The notes under the pieces were generated by a model. That model did no database searches. It was not told where the DNA came from and saw only the letters and a program-made list of their open reading frames with translations. A stretch of 45,008 bases of DNA from Lachnospiraceae bacterium (GTDB lineage Bacteria > Bacillota > Clostridia > Lachnospirales > Lachnospiraceae): NCBI GenBank assembly GCA_017441585.1, contig JAFRWW010000004.1:1-45008 (forward strand), in the 5' to 3' direction. Position 1 is the first letter of the stretch, and the number at the start of each line of letters is the position of its first letter. Positions 34,086 to 42,977 of this stretch are shown in pieces. The position numbers and the translations under genes are program-made.

Positions 34086-34705
34086 TATGCATACACCTCC
34101 TGTATTTTCTCTACCGCTGCCTTGGTAGCAACCACGGTGTTGTACTTAAGAATGTCATATACATTAATGGTGTTAACCTGTGTGGTGATCACATCCTTAA
34201 TGTTTCTCGCAGAGAGGATCACATTCTTATCATTCTCATCCAGGATCACGATCGCCTTGTTTACCTCAAGGGCGTCCAGCACTCCCTGGAACTTCTTTGT
34301 CTTGATCTCATCGAACTTGATCTCGTCAAGAACCAGGAACTTATCTTCCTTAACTGCTGCGGAAAGCGCAGACTTGAGAGCCAGTCTCTTTTCCTTCTTG
34401 TTAAGTCTGATGGTGTAATCTCTGGGAACGGGGGCAAAAACAACTCCGCCGCCTGTCCACTGGGGTGATCTGGTCGATCCCTGTCTTGCATGGCCTGTTC
34501 CCTTCTGTCTCCAGGGCTTTCTTCCGCCTCCGGAAACCTCTGAACGGGTCTTTGCCTTCTGGGTGCCCTGACGCTTGTTAGCAAGCTGGGCAGTTACTGC
34601 CATATGAAGCAGATGCTCGTTGGGCTCGATACCGAAAACGCTGTCATTAAGCTCCATCGTTCCGACTTCGCTGCCCTCAATATTGTATACAGATACGTTT
34701 GCCAT
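34085..34705 (-). CDS. rplD: Ribosomal protein uL4
   Basis: The 206 residues include the tunnel loop [20 protein letters not shown] and the surface domain. In E. coli L4 represses its own S10 operon. That possibility is relevant to the structured leader at 35782-36081, but no L4 site is proven here. Confidence 0.98.
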   Translation of the reverse strand: MANVSVYNIEGSEVGTMELNDSVFGIEPNEHLLHMAVTAQLANKRQGTQKAKTRSEVSGGGRKPWRQKGTGHARQGSTRSPQWTGGGVVFAPVPRDYTIRLNKKEKRLALKSALSAAVKEDKFLVLDEIKFDEIKTKKFQGVLDALEVNKAIVILDENDKNVILSARNIKDVITTQVNTINVYDILKYNTVVATKAAVEKIQEVYA

Positions 34706-34731
34706 CTGTCTAATCCTCCTTTCCTAAGCTC

Positions 34732-35415
34732 TTACCTTGAGACCTTTACAGCCTCTTTAACGGTAACCAAAGACTTCTTAGGTCCGGGTACGGCGCCCTT
34801 TACGAGGATCAGATCCTGCTCAGCGTCAACCTTAACTACCGTAAGATTCTGTATTGTAACCTTCTTCAGTCCCATGTGTCCGGGCATTCCCTTTCCCTTG
34901 AACACCTTGGAAGGTGAAGAACATGCTCCGTTTGATCCCTGATGACGATGGAACTTGGAACCGTGCTTCATGGGTCCTCTGTGCTGTCCCAGTCTCTTGA
35001 TGGCGCCCTGGAAGCCCTTACCCTTTGAAATAGCGGTTGCGTCAATCTTGTCGCCTGCCTCAAAGATGTCAGCCTTGATCTCCTGAGCTACCTCATATTC
35101 CTCAGCGTTCTCAAAACGGAACTCTTTTACATATTTCTTGGATTCCACGCCGGCCTTCTTGAAGTGTCCCTGCTGGGGCTTTGCAACGCCGTTCCTGTGA
35201 ACTATCTCTCTGCCCTTGCTCTGGTCCTTTGAGACGATCTTGTCTTTCTTGTTCTCAAAGCCAACCTGAACTGCTGCATAACCGTCATTCTCAACGGTCT
35301 TTACCTGGGTAACGACACAGGGGCCTGCCTTAAGTACCGTTACGGGTATCAGCATGCCTTCTTCGTCAAAGATCTGGGTCATGCCGACCTTAGTAGCTAA
35401 AATAGCTTTCTTCAT
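34732..35415 (-). CDS. rplC: Ribosomal protein uL3
   Basis: The 227 residues start [20 protein letters not shown] and carry the central extension [20 protein letters not shown] reaching the peptidyl transferase centre. It is about 15-20 residues longer than in E. coli. It follows rpsJ after 54 bases. Confidence 0.98.
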   Translation of the reverse strand: MKKAILATKVGMTQIFDEEGMLIPVTVLKAGPCVVTQVKTVENDGYAAVQVGFENKKDKIVSKDQSKGREIVHRNGVAKPQQGHFKKAGVESKKYVKEFRFENAEEYEVAQEIKADIFEAGDKIDATAISKGKGFQGAIKRLGQHRGPMKHGSKFHRHQGSNGACSSPSKVFKGKGMPGHMGLKKVTIQNLTVVKVDAEQDLILVKGAVPGPKKSLVTVKEAVKVSR

Positions 35416-35469
35416 TTCATTTCTCCTTTCTACAAGTGGAATACGCTATGCGCATTCATTGATAGAATC

Positions 35470-35781
35470 TTACTTCATCTTTATGTCGATGTAGACACCT
35501 GCAGGCATCTCAAGCCTTGACAGTGCCTCGACAGTCTTCTGTGAGGGCGTGATGATGTCGATGAGCCTCTTGTGGGTCCTCTGCTCGAACTGCTCTCTGG
35601 AGTCCTTATACTTATGAGTAGCTCTAAGTATGGTTACTACCTCCTTCTTAGTGGGCAGCGGCACGGGACCGGATACCTGTGCTCCGTCCTTCTTCACCGT
35701 CTCGATGATCTTCTTTGCAGATGCATCGATGAGCTGGTGATCATACGCCTTAAGTGTGATTCTCATTACCTGACTTGCCAT
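35470..35781 (-). CDS. rpsJ: Ribosomal protein uS10 (NusE)
   Basis: The 103 residues ([38 protein letters not shown]) are those of the 30S head protein that also joins antitermination complexes. It is the first gene of the S10 operon. AAAGGAGGCGAC precedes the ATG. The overlapping upstream ORF (35750-36043) ends inside it. Confidence 0.98.
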   Translation of the reverse strand: MASQVMRITLKAYDHQLIDASAKKIIETVKKDGAQVSGPVPLPTKKEVVTILRATHKYKDSREQFEQRTHKRLIDIITPSQKTVEALSRLEMPAGVYIDIKMK

Positions 35782-36043
35782 AAAAAAAGTCGCCTCCTTT
35801 TCGCACTTTTGTTAAGTACGACAAGTGGTGACTGTACAACCTTTCCCGTAACCGCTCTTTAGAGCAAAACAAACCCGCAGTTTGCCACCTTCCGGATCGG
35901 CACACCGTCCTTCCGGTAAGATTACGGTCGTTTCTACGAAATCGCAGACTATATATCTGTACAGTGACTTGTCGCCAAATTACCAGGGTTCTCTTCCCTT
36001 TGACATTCGCTCCCCGGAAACACCCGCATCGGCTTTCGCCCAT
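35750..36043 (-). CDS. Overlapping upstream ORF in the S10 leader (uncertain)
   Basis: The 97-codon frame starts 38 bases after the predicted transcription start with an excellent ribosome-binding site (GGGAGG, seven bases before ATG) and ends 32 bases inside rpsJ in another frame. The start reads [19 protein letters not shown] and the whole is basic. It matches no family I know. It may be a real leader peptide coupled to rpsJ, or the site may belong to a structured RNA. Confidence 0.3.
   Translation of the reverse strand: MGESRCGCFRGANVKGKRTLVIWRQVTVQIYSLRFRRNDRNLTGRTVCRSGRWQTAGLFCSKERLRERLYSHHLSYLTKVRKGGDFFYGKSGNENHT
35819..35974 (-). ncRNA. Structured S10-operon leader RNA domain (candidate cis-regulator)
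   Basis: The arms at 35819-35838 and 35958-35974 are inverted: CGACAAGT and ACTGTACA match in both, giving 16 base pairs around a small internal bulge and closing a domain of about 120 nt. Inside are GCTCT-AA-AGAGC and the direct repeat CCGGAAGG. The domain ends 37 bases before rpsJ. Together with the rest of 35782-36081 it fills a leader of about 300 nt. Confidence 0.55.
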
Positions 36044-36087
36044 ACGGCAACCTCCCGGATCATAACTATCATGTCACAACGTACAGA

Positions 36088-36116
36088 AGTTTAGCATATT
36101 TAAAAATGAAATGCAA
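36088..36116 (-). promoter_or_regulatory. Promoter of the S10-spc ribosomal operon
   Basis: On the minus strand, -35 TTGCAT (36111-36116), a 17-base spacer and -10 TAAACT (36088-36093) with an extended TGC just before it. Transcription would begin near 36081, 300 bases before rpsJ. It lies just beyond the stop of the PEBP gene, and no terminator is seen between them. Confidence 0.75.
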
Positions 36117-36128
36117 GTACTTTTTTTA

Positions 36129-37328
36129 TTATTTTTTTTGGGAGTACACGCCGGAGATGTATCCATAGGCCAGGACATTTCCATAGGTGTCGATATTGCC
36201 GCGGGATAATACGTTCAAATGATCGTAATACAGGTAATCTGCCCGGAGCCAGGGCTCGTCAAACTCGGGATCAAACTCTGAGTCGGGCTTTCCCTTCATG
36301 GCATAGACATATATAGTATAGGTATGTTCTCCGGATCCTGCGGGAGGATAGGGCCCTACATATTTAAAGGAAGGGTTGCCATCATACTCCGTCTGATTTG
36401 CGCCGGATGCAAGTTCAGTCTCATGTATATCGTCTGCATACCAGTGGACCCAGTAATTAGCGCTCTCATCTTCCATATATATCACATAATACTGAGCGCC
36501 GGGGACTTCTGAGAAGCTGAGTTGGGGAGACAGATTTGCGCCATTCTTTGTATTAGTGATCCGCTCATTCCACTTACCGTCATGGAGATCCTGTGATGTC
36601 ACTTCCATGGTGGCATCCTTCCAAAAGTCATCCAGTTCCTTATCATAGGCTCCATTTTTTGATTTATAGACATATTTGGTCATGGAATGGGCCGTTGCCA
36701 CGGAATAGGCCGCAATCAGTCCCAGCAATATAAGGGTACCCACGGCACCTGCCAGGCTGGCCCTTGCCTTTCTGCGATCCCGCACATCCACCTCATCCAC
36801 GTATTTATCCGTATTTCCCTGATGGCGGTATACTGCTGCCATTATAAGAAAGATAAAATGAAATGCGATCAGAAACGGAAACAGGGCCTTTGCCGAATCC
36901 GGCTCAAATGGGAGCCAGGTTTTCAGGTACAGAAGGTCATTGACCAAAAATATCGCAAAAAAGACAACTGATATAATGCTCGCAATGCGGCTGTCTCCGA
37001 AATAAAGATTCTCCACCACCTGATCCCTGGGCACCCGGGAGAGATCATTGTCATATTCCTTCTTTTTATAAGGAATGATGAAATGATTTTTTTTAAGACG
37101 CTTAAGATAAACGTGAGAGTCGATATACAGAACTGAGGACAGGGCAAAAAGAGGAATGGACCAGACTCCCGCCACCGCAATAAAGATGACAAAGCCGCCT
37201 GCATCCGCCGCCTTTTCATCAGGCATGAGCATACATATCAGAAACAATACCACAAGAATCCCCGTCACGATCATGAGTATCAGGCATGCAATGTTAAATT
37301 GTTTGTCATATTTTATCGGGGTTTTCAT
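36129..37328 (-). CDS. Membrane-anchored PEBP (YbhB/YbcL, Raf kinase inhibitor-like) protein
   Basis: The 399 residues have five predicted membrane segments (about 12-34, 45-69, 113-135, 147-167 and 190-212), then a C-terminal phosphatidylethanolamine-binding-protein-like domain (about 225-399). The domain has GANLSPQLSFSEVPGAQYYV, the DESANYWVHWYADDI block and YVGPYPPAGSGEHTYTIYVYA, matching the ligand pocket of YbhB/YbcL proteins. Bacterial homologues are usually small soluble proteins, so the fusion is unusual. The last segment would place the domain on one side of the membrane, probably outside. The ligand is unknown. Confidence 0.82.
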   Translation of the reverse strand: MKTPIKYDKQFNIACLILMIVTGILVVLFLICMLMPDEKAADAGGFVIFIAVAGVWSIPLFALSSVLYIDSHVYLKRLKKNHFIIPYKKKEYDNDLSRVPRDQVVENLYFGDSRIASIISVVFFAIFLVNDLLYLKTWLPFEPDSAKALFPFLIAFHFIFLIMAAVYRHQGNTDKYVDEVDVRDRRKARASLAGAVGTLILLGLIAAYSVATAHSMTKYVYKSKNGAYDKELDDFWKDATMEVTSQDLHDGKWNERITNTKNGANLSPQLSFSEVPGAQYYVIYMEDESANYWVHWYADDIHETELASGANQTEYDGNPSFKYVGPYPPAGSGEHTYTIYVYAMKGKPDSEFDPEFDEPWLRADYLYYDHLNVLSRGNIDTYGNVLAYGYISGVYSQKK

Positions 37329-37386
37329 AATTGCTGTTCTTTTTGGAATACTATCTAAGAATCATTAATTCTTTAAATTCATCATT

Positions 37387-37851
37387 TTAGATATCATTAA
37401 CATTATTCAATATCGCGGAGCCGAAACCGTGAGGTATCAGTTCCCCCAAAGTGAACACTTCATAATCATCAGTGGACTTTGCCACTATGATCTTCATATC
37501 CGAAGAGCCAAACTCTGATAAAACCTGCCTGCACATGCCGCAAGGGTAAGCTGATCCTGAAAGAGGAGCTTCCTCTTCATCCGGTCCTCCCACAATGGCT
37601 ATGGCCACAAACTCCCTCTGCCCCGCTGCCACCGCAGTAAATACGGTATTTCTCTCAGCGCATATGGTGGCACCATAGCTTGCATTTTCCACGTTACAGC
37701 CTGAGTACATAAGGCCTTTTGAGGACAACAGCGCCGCACCGACCCTGTAGCCGGAATAAGGCGCATAAGAATTCTCCCTGCACTCAATGGCAGCCTGGAT
37801 CAGTTCCTTTATCAGGTTTTCTCCCACATCCTGCGGCGTATATTTTTTCAT
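37387..37851 (-). CDS. cdd: Cytidine deaminase
   Basis: It deaminates cytidine and deoxycytidine to uridines. The 154 residues contain the zinc-site blocks NASYGATICAERNTVF (Cys and catalytic Glu) and PCGMCRQVLSEF (two Cys). The substrate block is NSYAPYSGYRVGAAL. GGGGAGG precedes the ATG. It lies 46 bases after the response regulator and may be in the same transcript. Confidence 0.96.
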   Translation of the reverse strand: MKKYTPQDVGENLIKELIQAAIECRENSYAPYSGYRVGAALLSSKGLMYSGCNVENASYGATICAERNTVFTAVAAGQREFVAIAIVGGPDEEEAPLSGSAYPCGMCRQVLSEFGSSDMKIIVAKSTDDYEVFTLGELIPHGFGSAILNNVNDI

Positions 37852-37865
37852 GATCGTACCTCCCC

Positions 37866-37894
37866 ATCATTCGCTTTATCCGAAGGATCTTTTA
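37866..37894. repeat. Partial family A repeat between cdd and the response regulator
   Basis: CATCATTCGCTTTATCCGAAGGATCTTTT resembles one diverged family A arm (compare CTTTAACCGAAGGATCTTA at 20252-20270). It is immediately upstream of the cdd ribosome-binding site. Confidence 0.5.
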
Positions 37895-37897
37895 CAG

Positions 37898-38695
37898 TCA
37901 CTGATCAATTCTGGGACGACGTATAAAGAAATCCCCTATCTTATCCAGCAGTTCTTTCCTCTCTATATTTTTGAGAAGATACCCTTCGGGCTTTAGGGCC
38001 ACCACCTGCATGACGCTCTCCTTATCACTCTTTCCGGTGAGGAACATGACGGGGATATCCTTTGTGTCATTATCGCTGCGCAGCATCTCCAGCACCTTAG
38101 GTCCCGAGGTGACGGGCATCTCATGATCCAGCAGGATGAGATCCGCCTTATTTTTGCCCAGCCACTTTATGGCCTGCAATCCGGAGGTCACCACCGCCAC
38201 TTTATAGTAATCCCTAAGCCACTCGCGCACCAGCCCCAGATAGGTGGGATCGTCATCCACCACCAGAATGCTCTTCCTGTACTCTCCCGCCGCCAGTTTT
38301 GAATGAAACTCAGATACGGCATCCAGATACATTTGGGCATCCAGCGGTCTTACGAAGGTCTGATACAAAAGACTGCGGTGCAGACTGTCCTTTATTTTTG
38401 ACAGCTGCTCCTCATTGGCTATTGCGATCATCTGCCTGCCGGAATCGGTGAGCATATCATCCAGAAAGCTCAGTATCTCCGGCTTTATCTGCTCATCCTT
38501 ATCCAGATAAAGCGTCACCAGTTCCGTACCCTCCCACTTATCGGCGATGGAAGATATATCCATGGGCGCAAAAGCATAGTCAAAGCCTGCACCCGACAAT
38601 TTATTAAAAAGAACTCTGATGAGAAAGCTTTCTTTTTCTCCTATGACCAGTATATGATCCTTTTTGTCCTTATCGTGCCCGTCCATTTCACTCAT
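37898..38695 (-). CDS. Response regulator with pseudo-receiver and receiver domain
   Basis: The 265 residues have no DNA-binding output. The N-terminal half (12-125) has a receiver-like fold (HILVIGEKESFLIRVLF) but lacks the acidic triad. The C-terminal half (143-262) is a complete receiver: DDD at 147-149, phospho-acceptor Asp190 (LILLDHEMP), Thr220 (FLTGKSD) and Lys242. Its ATG overlaps the stop of the hybrid kinase, so it is translated with it. It is probably a phosphate sink or relay for the kinase/HPt system. Confidence 0.88.
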   Translation of the reverse strand: MSEMDGHDKDKKDHILVIGEKESFLIRVLFNKLSGAGFDYAFAPMDISSIADKWEGTELVTLYLDKDEQIKPEILSFLDDMLTDSGRQMIAIANEEQLSKIKDSLHRSLLYQTFVRPLDAQMYLDAVSEFHSKLAAGEYRKSILVVDDDPTYLGLVREWLRDYYKVAVVTSGLQAIKWLGKNKADLILLDHEMPVTSGPKVLEMLRSDNDTKDIPVMFLTGKSDKESVMQVVALKPEGYLLKNIERKELLDKIGDFFIRRPRIDQ

Positions 38696-41600
38696 GATCT
38701 ATCAGTTCCTCCATTTTGTCCCAGTCTACCTTTTTAAGCAATGCATCCAGCCTGTCAAAAAATTCCTTATCCTTATAAGGCAGCCTGTACCCCTCCACTT
38801 GTTTAACGATCATCTCAACCGCCTCATAATCCATCTGGGGGATCACCTCTTTAAGCGCCTCATAGGCTTCCGCAAGTTCATCCGCCGGGATTTCTTCCAT
38901 TTTATCATCATCCTGTGCCGGAGCGTCAAGCCCTGCGAGTTTTTTCTTATAAGACAGATACATGTCCATAAGATCTTCCAGGTTATCTCTTATAAAATCC
39001 CTGTCCTCATTATTACCGGCATCCTCCATCTTCTGACAAAGCTCCGAAAGTTTTGTGGCACCGATGATCCTTGCCGAGGATTTGAGAGCATGGACCTTTA
39101 TGGTATAAAGCTTAAGGTCATCCTGCTTATAAGCTCGCTTAAGAACATCCGCCGTTTCATCTATGCTCCCATAGAACATTTTTACCGTTTTGATGAAAGG
39201 ATCCACTCCGCCGGAATATCTGATGCCCGTTTTGCAATCCAGACCCTCCACATCCCAAAGCCAGGACAGTTCCTTAGGCAGTTCCTGATTCATGACCGCC
39301 ATTTTATCAGCTGACGGCTTCATCATTATCTGAGGCGGGAGATGCTTCATGATGGCAAGCTCCAGCGCGGTTGAGTCCACCGGCTTTGACAGATAGCCGT
39401 TAAAACCTGCTTCCCTGTAAAAATCCTCTCCTGCAGTTATATTTGCAGTCAGGGCGTAAACCGGCAGATCGGGATGATCCTCCCTGATGCGCTTTACCGT
39501 CTCCACTCCGTCCATACCCGGCATCATGTGATCCAGAAGCACCACATTATATGAACCATACCTTATCTTTTCCAGGCACTCCTCTCCGCTTGAAGCCGTG
39601 GAGATGAACATCTTGGTGGCCGCCAGCAGACCCTTTATCACATTCAGGTTCATGGGATTGTCATCCACCACCAGTATCTCCGCATCCGGAGCACAGAACT
39701 TCGGAATGTAAGGACCGTTCTCATCCACCCTTTTATTCTCGTCAAAAATGCCCACCGGCTCAGAGTCCACGATCTGCTGCACGACGGTGAGGGTAAATTC
39801 GCTTCCCTCTCCATACACGCTCTCGCATTTCAGGTCTCCCCCCATCAGCCTGGTAAACTGTCTGGATATATCAAGACCAAGGCCCGTTCCCTGGATAGCG
39901 CTGTTCTTTTCCTCATCCAGCCTCTCAAAGGCAGAAAACAGCTTATCCATATCCTCAGCCTTAATACCCATGCCGGTATCCTTTACCTTAAAGATCAGCC
40001 TGCAATTCTTATCATCTACCGGCTCCATCAAAACATTAAGGTCAAAACCGCCCTTTTGGGTATATTTTACCGCATTTGTCAGAAGATTCAAAACTATCTG
40101 CTTTATCTTTCCCGCGTCACCGTTCAAAGTCCTCGGTATCTTTTCATCCACATGCACTTTAAATGAAAGCCTTTTCTGCTCTGCCCTAACCCTTATCATG
40201 GTACAAAGAGATCGCAGCATATCCTCTATGTCATAATCCACAGGCACCAGATTCATCTTGCCGGATTCTATTTTGGACAGATCCAGCACATCATTTACCA
40301 GACTGAGCAGCGTCTCAGCCGCCTGCTTTATATCCAGGGCATAACCGGACACCGCAGTGTGATACTCTTTGGGAACGCCTTTATGATCCTCCCTTAAGAT
40401 CATCTCATCCATACCCATTATGGTATTTATGGGAGTGCGTATCTCATGGGACATATTTGCCAAAAATCTGGATTTGGCACCGTTTGCCCGGTCGGCTTCA
40501 TCCTTGGCCAGCCTGATCTGCTCATACTGCCGCCTTATGATGGTACCCGTCAGTATCCTCCAAACGGTAAGTCCCGCCACCATCATAAGCAGGACACCGA
40601 TCAAAAACTTAACCACCGGCAGCTCCTCAAGGCGGGCTTCCTTTCTTATATCAAACAGCTGATCCGAGACCACATCCCTGCCGTTTTTGTCCAGTACCTG
40701 CATGTGAAGCACATAGTTTCCATAGGGCAGATCTGTATATTCCAAAGGGGTCAGGCTGCTCTGTGTCACGGTAATACCCTCATCGTTAGCCCCCTCCAGA
40801 TAAATATGAAAAATGGGATCCGACAGATTATAATTCGGTACGCCGGCCCTTATCTGGATACGGCCTTCCACCGCAGGTATCACATAGGTACCGTCCTTAT
40901 CCGGAAGTACCTCGCCCGCATCACAGGTTATGGAGGCTATGCCCAGATTTATCACATCCTCCCTTTCATAATAATCATATATGTTGACCCTGCACACGCC
41001 GGTGCGGCCGGCTATATAGAGATTACCCTCATCATCCAGGGCACTGTAGGAATTGGCAATGGGAACGCTGGAAAGGCCGCTCTTTTTATTGTAGCATCTG
41101 TATTCGTCGATCTCATCACGAAGCATGGATCCTGCGTCAATACAATACAGCCCGTAAGAGGAAAGTATCCAGAGCATATCGTCTTTGCCGGAATATATGT
41201 CAAAGTTATTTGAGTAAGGAAAGCTCTCCACCAAAGTGATACGTCCGTCCTTTAAATACTCAATGGAGTTTGAAGTGATGATCCAGAACACTCCGTGTTC
41301 ATCATCCCGTTTTATCCTTAAGATCACATCACTGGAAAGGCCGTCATCCCTTCCCAGATGACTGACCTCATCATCGTCGATCACATATATGCCTTCACCG
41401 TCCGTGCCCGCATATATCCTGCCATCCTTATCCTGAGCCAAGGTCAGGATAACGGTATTTTCCATCCCCTCATTTTCACTGACGGTCCTTACCTGTTTAT
41501 CGTTCTTTAAAACTGCCAGCCCGCCGTTGGTTCCCGCCAGGATCGTGCCGTCCTCACCTGCCATACAGCAGCGCACCGAATTATTCAAAAAACCGTTTTT

Positions 41601-42977
41601 CTCATTATAGGAAGTGATATTCCCACTCTCATCCACACACTCAAGACCCAGTCCCCCGGTGTAGGCAGCGATCCAAAGCCGCCCCTTTTCATCCTGTGTG
41701 ATGCATCTGATCCTCACATCCCGATAGTGCTCAGCCAGTTTCTTATTCACCGAAAACATGGGGCCGGGAAGCGGCTCATCTTCAGCAGGATCCTCCGGTA
41801 TCTTATCCACATCAAAAACACGCTCCTCTTCATCTATGATCTGAAGCCCCCTGTCAGTTCCGATATAAAGACAGCCGTTCCACAAACAGGTGGTGTTCAC
41901 CACTTCATCTTTAAGGCCGGCAGCCTTTGAAACATTTTTAAAATTACCGGTGACGATCTTCATGACCCCCTGCCTGGATGAAGCCAGCCACAGATTGCCC
42001 TGATAATCCTCGGCCATATCACAGATACCGCCAAAAGGTATATCCTCTACCACATGGAAAGACCCGTTTTCATCCAGATATCCGGCTTTATCATCATTTA
42101 TCACCCATACACGGTCCGCAGCATATTCCATGTGCTGTACGTCAGTGAGTGGGGATACATTGATGGATGTGGAGATAAAAAGACTGGGCATTATCTGTCC
42201 GTGAAGGATACCGCTGTTTTCCGTTCCAATATATACATAACCGGCGTTTACGGGATCGGCATATACACAGGTCACCCGGCCCAGTCCTATCAGTTCTTCA
42301 CGATAAGCAGCCTTTATCTCACCATTTTTAATGGCAAAGACCAGCCCGCTGCGGCTGCAGCCATAGACTGTTCCGTCAGGGCCTGCGGAAAGCCTGTTGA
42401 CATACTCCCCGCTTAACCTCTCATCCTCAACCTGATGAAGATTCATCTGCGGATCCACATAACACAACCCGTCGGTAAGGCCGATATAAACGTTCTCATC
42501 ACCGTCCATGACCATGGCTTTTACGGAAGAAGACGGCAGGCCCTCCTTATAAGTAAAATAAGTGATATCATCGGCATCCAAAACCAGCACGCCATAATCA
42601 TTTGTTCCGACCCAGAGCCTGCCCTTCTCATCCTCCAGCATCACGTTTGCGTTTGAAAGTCCCTTTGAAGAATCAAGCCTTGTAAAATCCATGCCGTCAT
42701 ACCGTATCACTCCGCTGTATCCGCCGATATAAATCCGGGAATCAGACCCGCAGAGCACACAGTTGGCATCGGAGGTGGGAAGAGCATTGTCCTCATCATA
42801 GAGCACACAGGCATAGCCCGCGCCCTCAATCTGACCCGTGACCGCATAGGCACCACCTGTCTTTACCGATCCTTCGTTTTGATCTGTATCCGCCGCGCTG
42901 ACCCTTATCACTCCGGTCAGCTGCATCAGAATAAGAGACAGACCTATCAATAGTGAATAAACGCTGATTCGTCTCAA
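38688..42977 (-). CDS. Giant hybrid sensor histidine kinase (two-component propeller - Y_Y_Y - TM - HisKA - HATPase - REC - HPt)
   Basis: The 1429 residues start at a TTG that overlaps the upstream stop (TTGA), with GGAG seven bases upstream. A signal peptide ends near SAA. Residues about 60-670 repeat the Reg_prop pattern (GRLWVGTNDYGV, GNLWLASSRQGV, GRIYAGTDGEGI) of periplasmic beta-propellers, followed by a Y_Y_Y domain (about 700-770). A membrane helix spans 788-808. The kinase core has His844 (NMSHEIRTP), NLLTNAVKYT and GTGLGLDIS; the receiver has Asp1149; the HPt has His1296 (HALKSSARIIGA). The ligand is unknown; in related sensors it is often a polysaccharide fragment. Confidence 0.93.
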   Translation of the reverse strand: MRRISVYSLLIGLSLILMQLTGVIRVSAADTDQNEGSVKTGGAYAVTGQIEGAGYACVLYDEDNALPTSDANCVLCGSDSRIYIGGYSGVIRYDGMDFTRLDSSKGLSNANVMLEDEKGRLWVGTNDYGVLVLDADDITYFTYKEGLPSSSVKAMVMDGDENVYIGLTDGLCYVDPQMNLHQVEDERLSGEYVNRLSAGPDGTVYGCSRSGLVFAIKNGEIKAAYREELIGLGRVTCVYADPVNAGYVYIGTENSGILHGQIMPSLFISTSINVSPLTDVQHMEYAADRVWVINDDKAGYLDENGSFHVVEDIPFGGICDMAEDYQGNLWLASSRQGVMKIVTGNFKNVSKAAGLKDEVVNTTCLWNGCLYIGTDRGLQIIDEEERVFDVDKIPEDPAEDEPLPGPMFSVNKKLAEHYRDVRIRCITQDEKGRLWIAAYTGGLGLECVDESGNITSYNEKNGFLNNSVRCCMAGEDGTILAGTNGGLAVLKNDKQVRTVSENEGMENTVILTLAQDKDGRIYAGTDGEGIYVIDDDEVSHLGRDDGLSSDVILRIKRDDEHGVFWIITSNSIEYLKDGRITLVESFPYSNNFDIYSGKDDMLWILSSYGLYCIDAGSMLRDEIDEYRCYNKKSGLSSVPIANSYSALDDEGNLYIAGRTGVCRVNIYDYYEREDVINLGIASITCDAGEVLPDKDGTYVIPAVEGRIQIRAGVPNYNLSDPIFHIYLEGANDEGITVTQSSLTPLEYTDLPYGNYVLHMQVLDKNGRDVVSDQLFDIRKEARLEELPVVKFLIGVLLMMVAGLTVWRILTGTIIRRQYEQIRLAKDEADRANGAKSRFLANMSHEIRTPINTIMGMDEMILREDHKGVPKEYHTAVSGYALDIKQAAETLLSLVNDVLDLSKIESGKMNLVPVDYDIEDMLRSLCTMIRVRAEQKRLSFKVHVDEKIPRTLNGDAGKIKQIVLNLLTNAVKYTQKGGFDLNVLMEPVDDKNCRLIFKVKDTGMGIKAEDMDKLFSAFERLDEEKNSAIQGTGLGLDISRQFTRLMGGDLKCESVYGEGSEFTLTVVQQIVDSEPVGIFDENKRVDENGPYIPKFCAPDAEILVVDDNPMNLNVIKGLLAATKMFISTASSGEECLEKIRYGSYNVVLLDHMMPGMDGVETVKRIREDHPDLPVYALTANITAGEDFYREAGFNGYLSKPVDSTALELAIMKHLPPQIMMKPSADKMAVMNQELPKELSWLWDVEGLDCKTGIRYSGGVDPFIKTVKMFYGSIDETADVLKRAYKQDDLKLYTIKVHALKSSARIIGATKLSELCQKMEDAGNNEDRDFIRDNLEDLMDMYLSYKKKLAGLDAPAQDDDKMEEIPADELAEAYEALKEVIPQMDYEAVEMIVKQVEGYRLPYKDKEFFDRLDALLKKVDWDKMEELIDHE

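Noticed and set aside
36117..36140. T-rich tract as a terminator for the PEBP gene
   Set aside because: The T-run is on the plus strand, while the gene is on the minus strand, where it reads as A; no hairpin precedes it.
38664..39314. Long plus-strand ORF opposite the hybrid kinase
   Set aside because: It is a shadow of the HPt/receiver coding frame with no start signal or recognisable domain.
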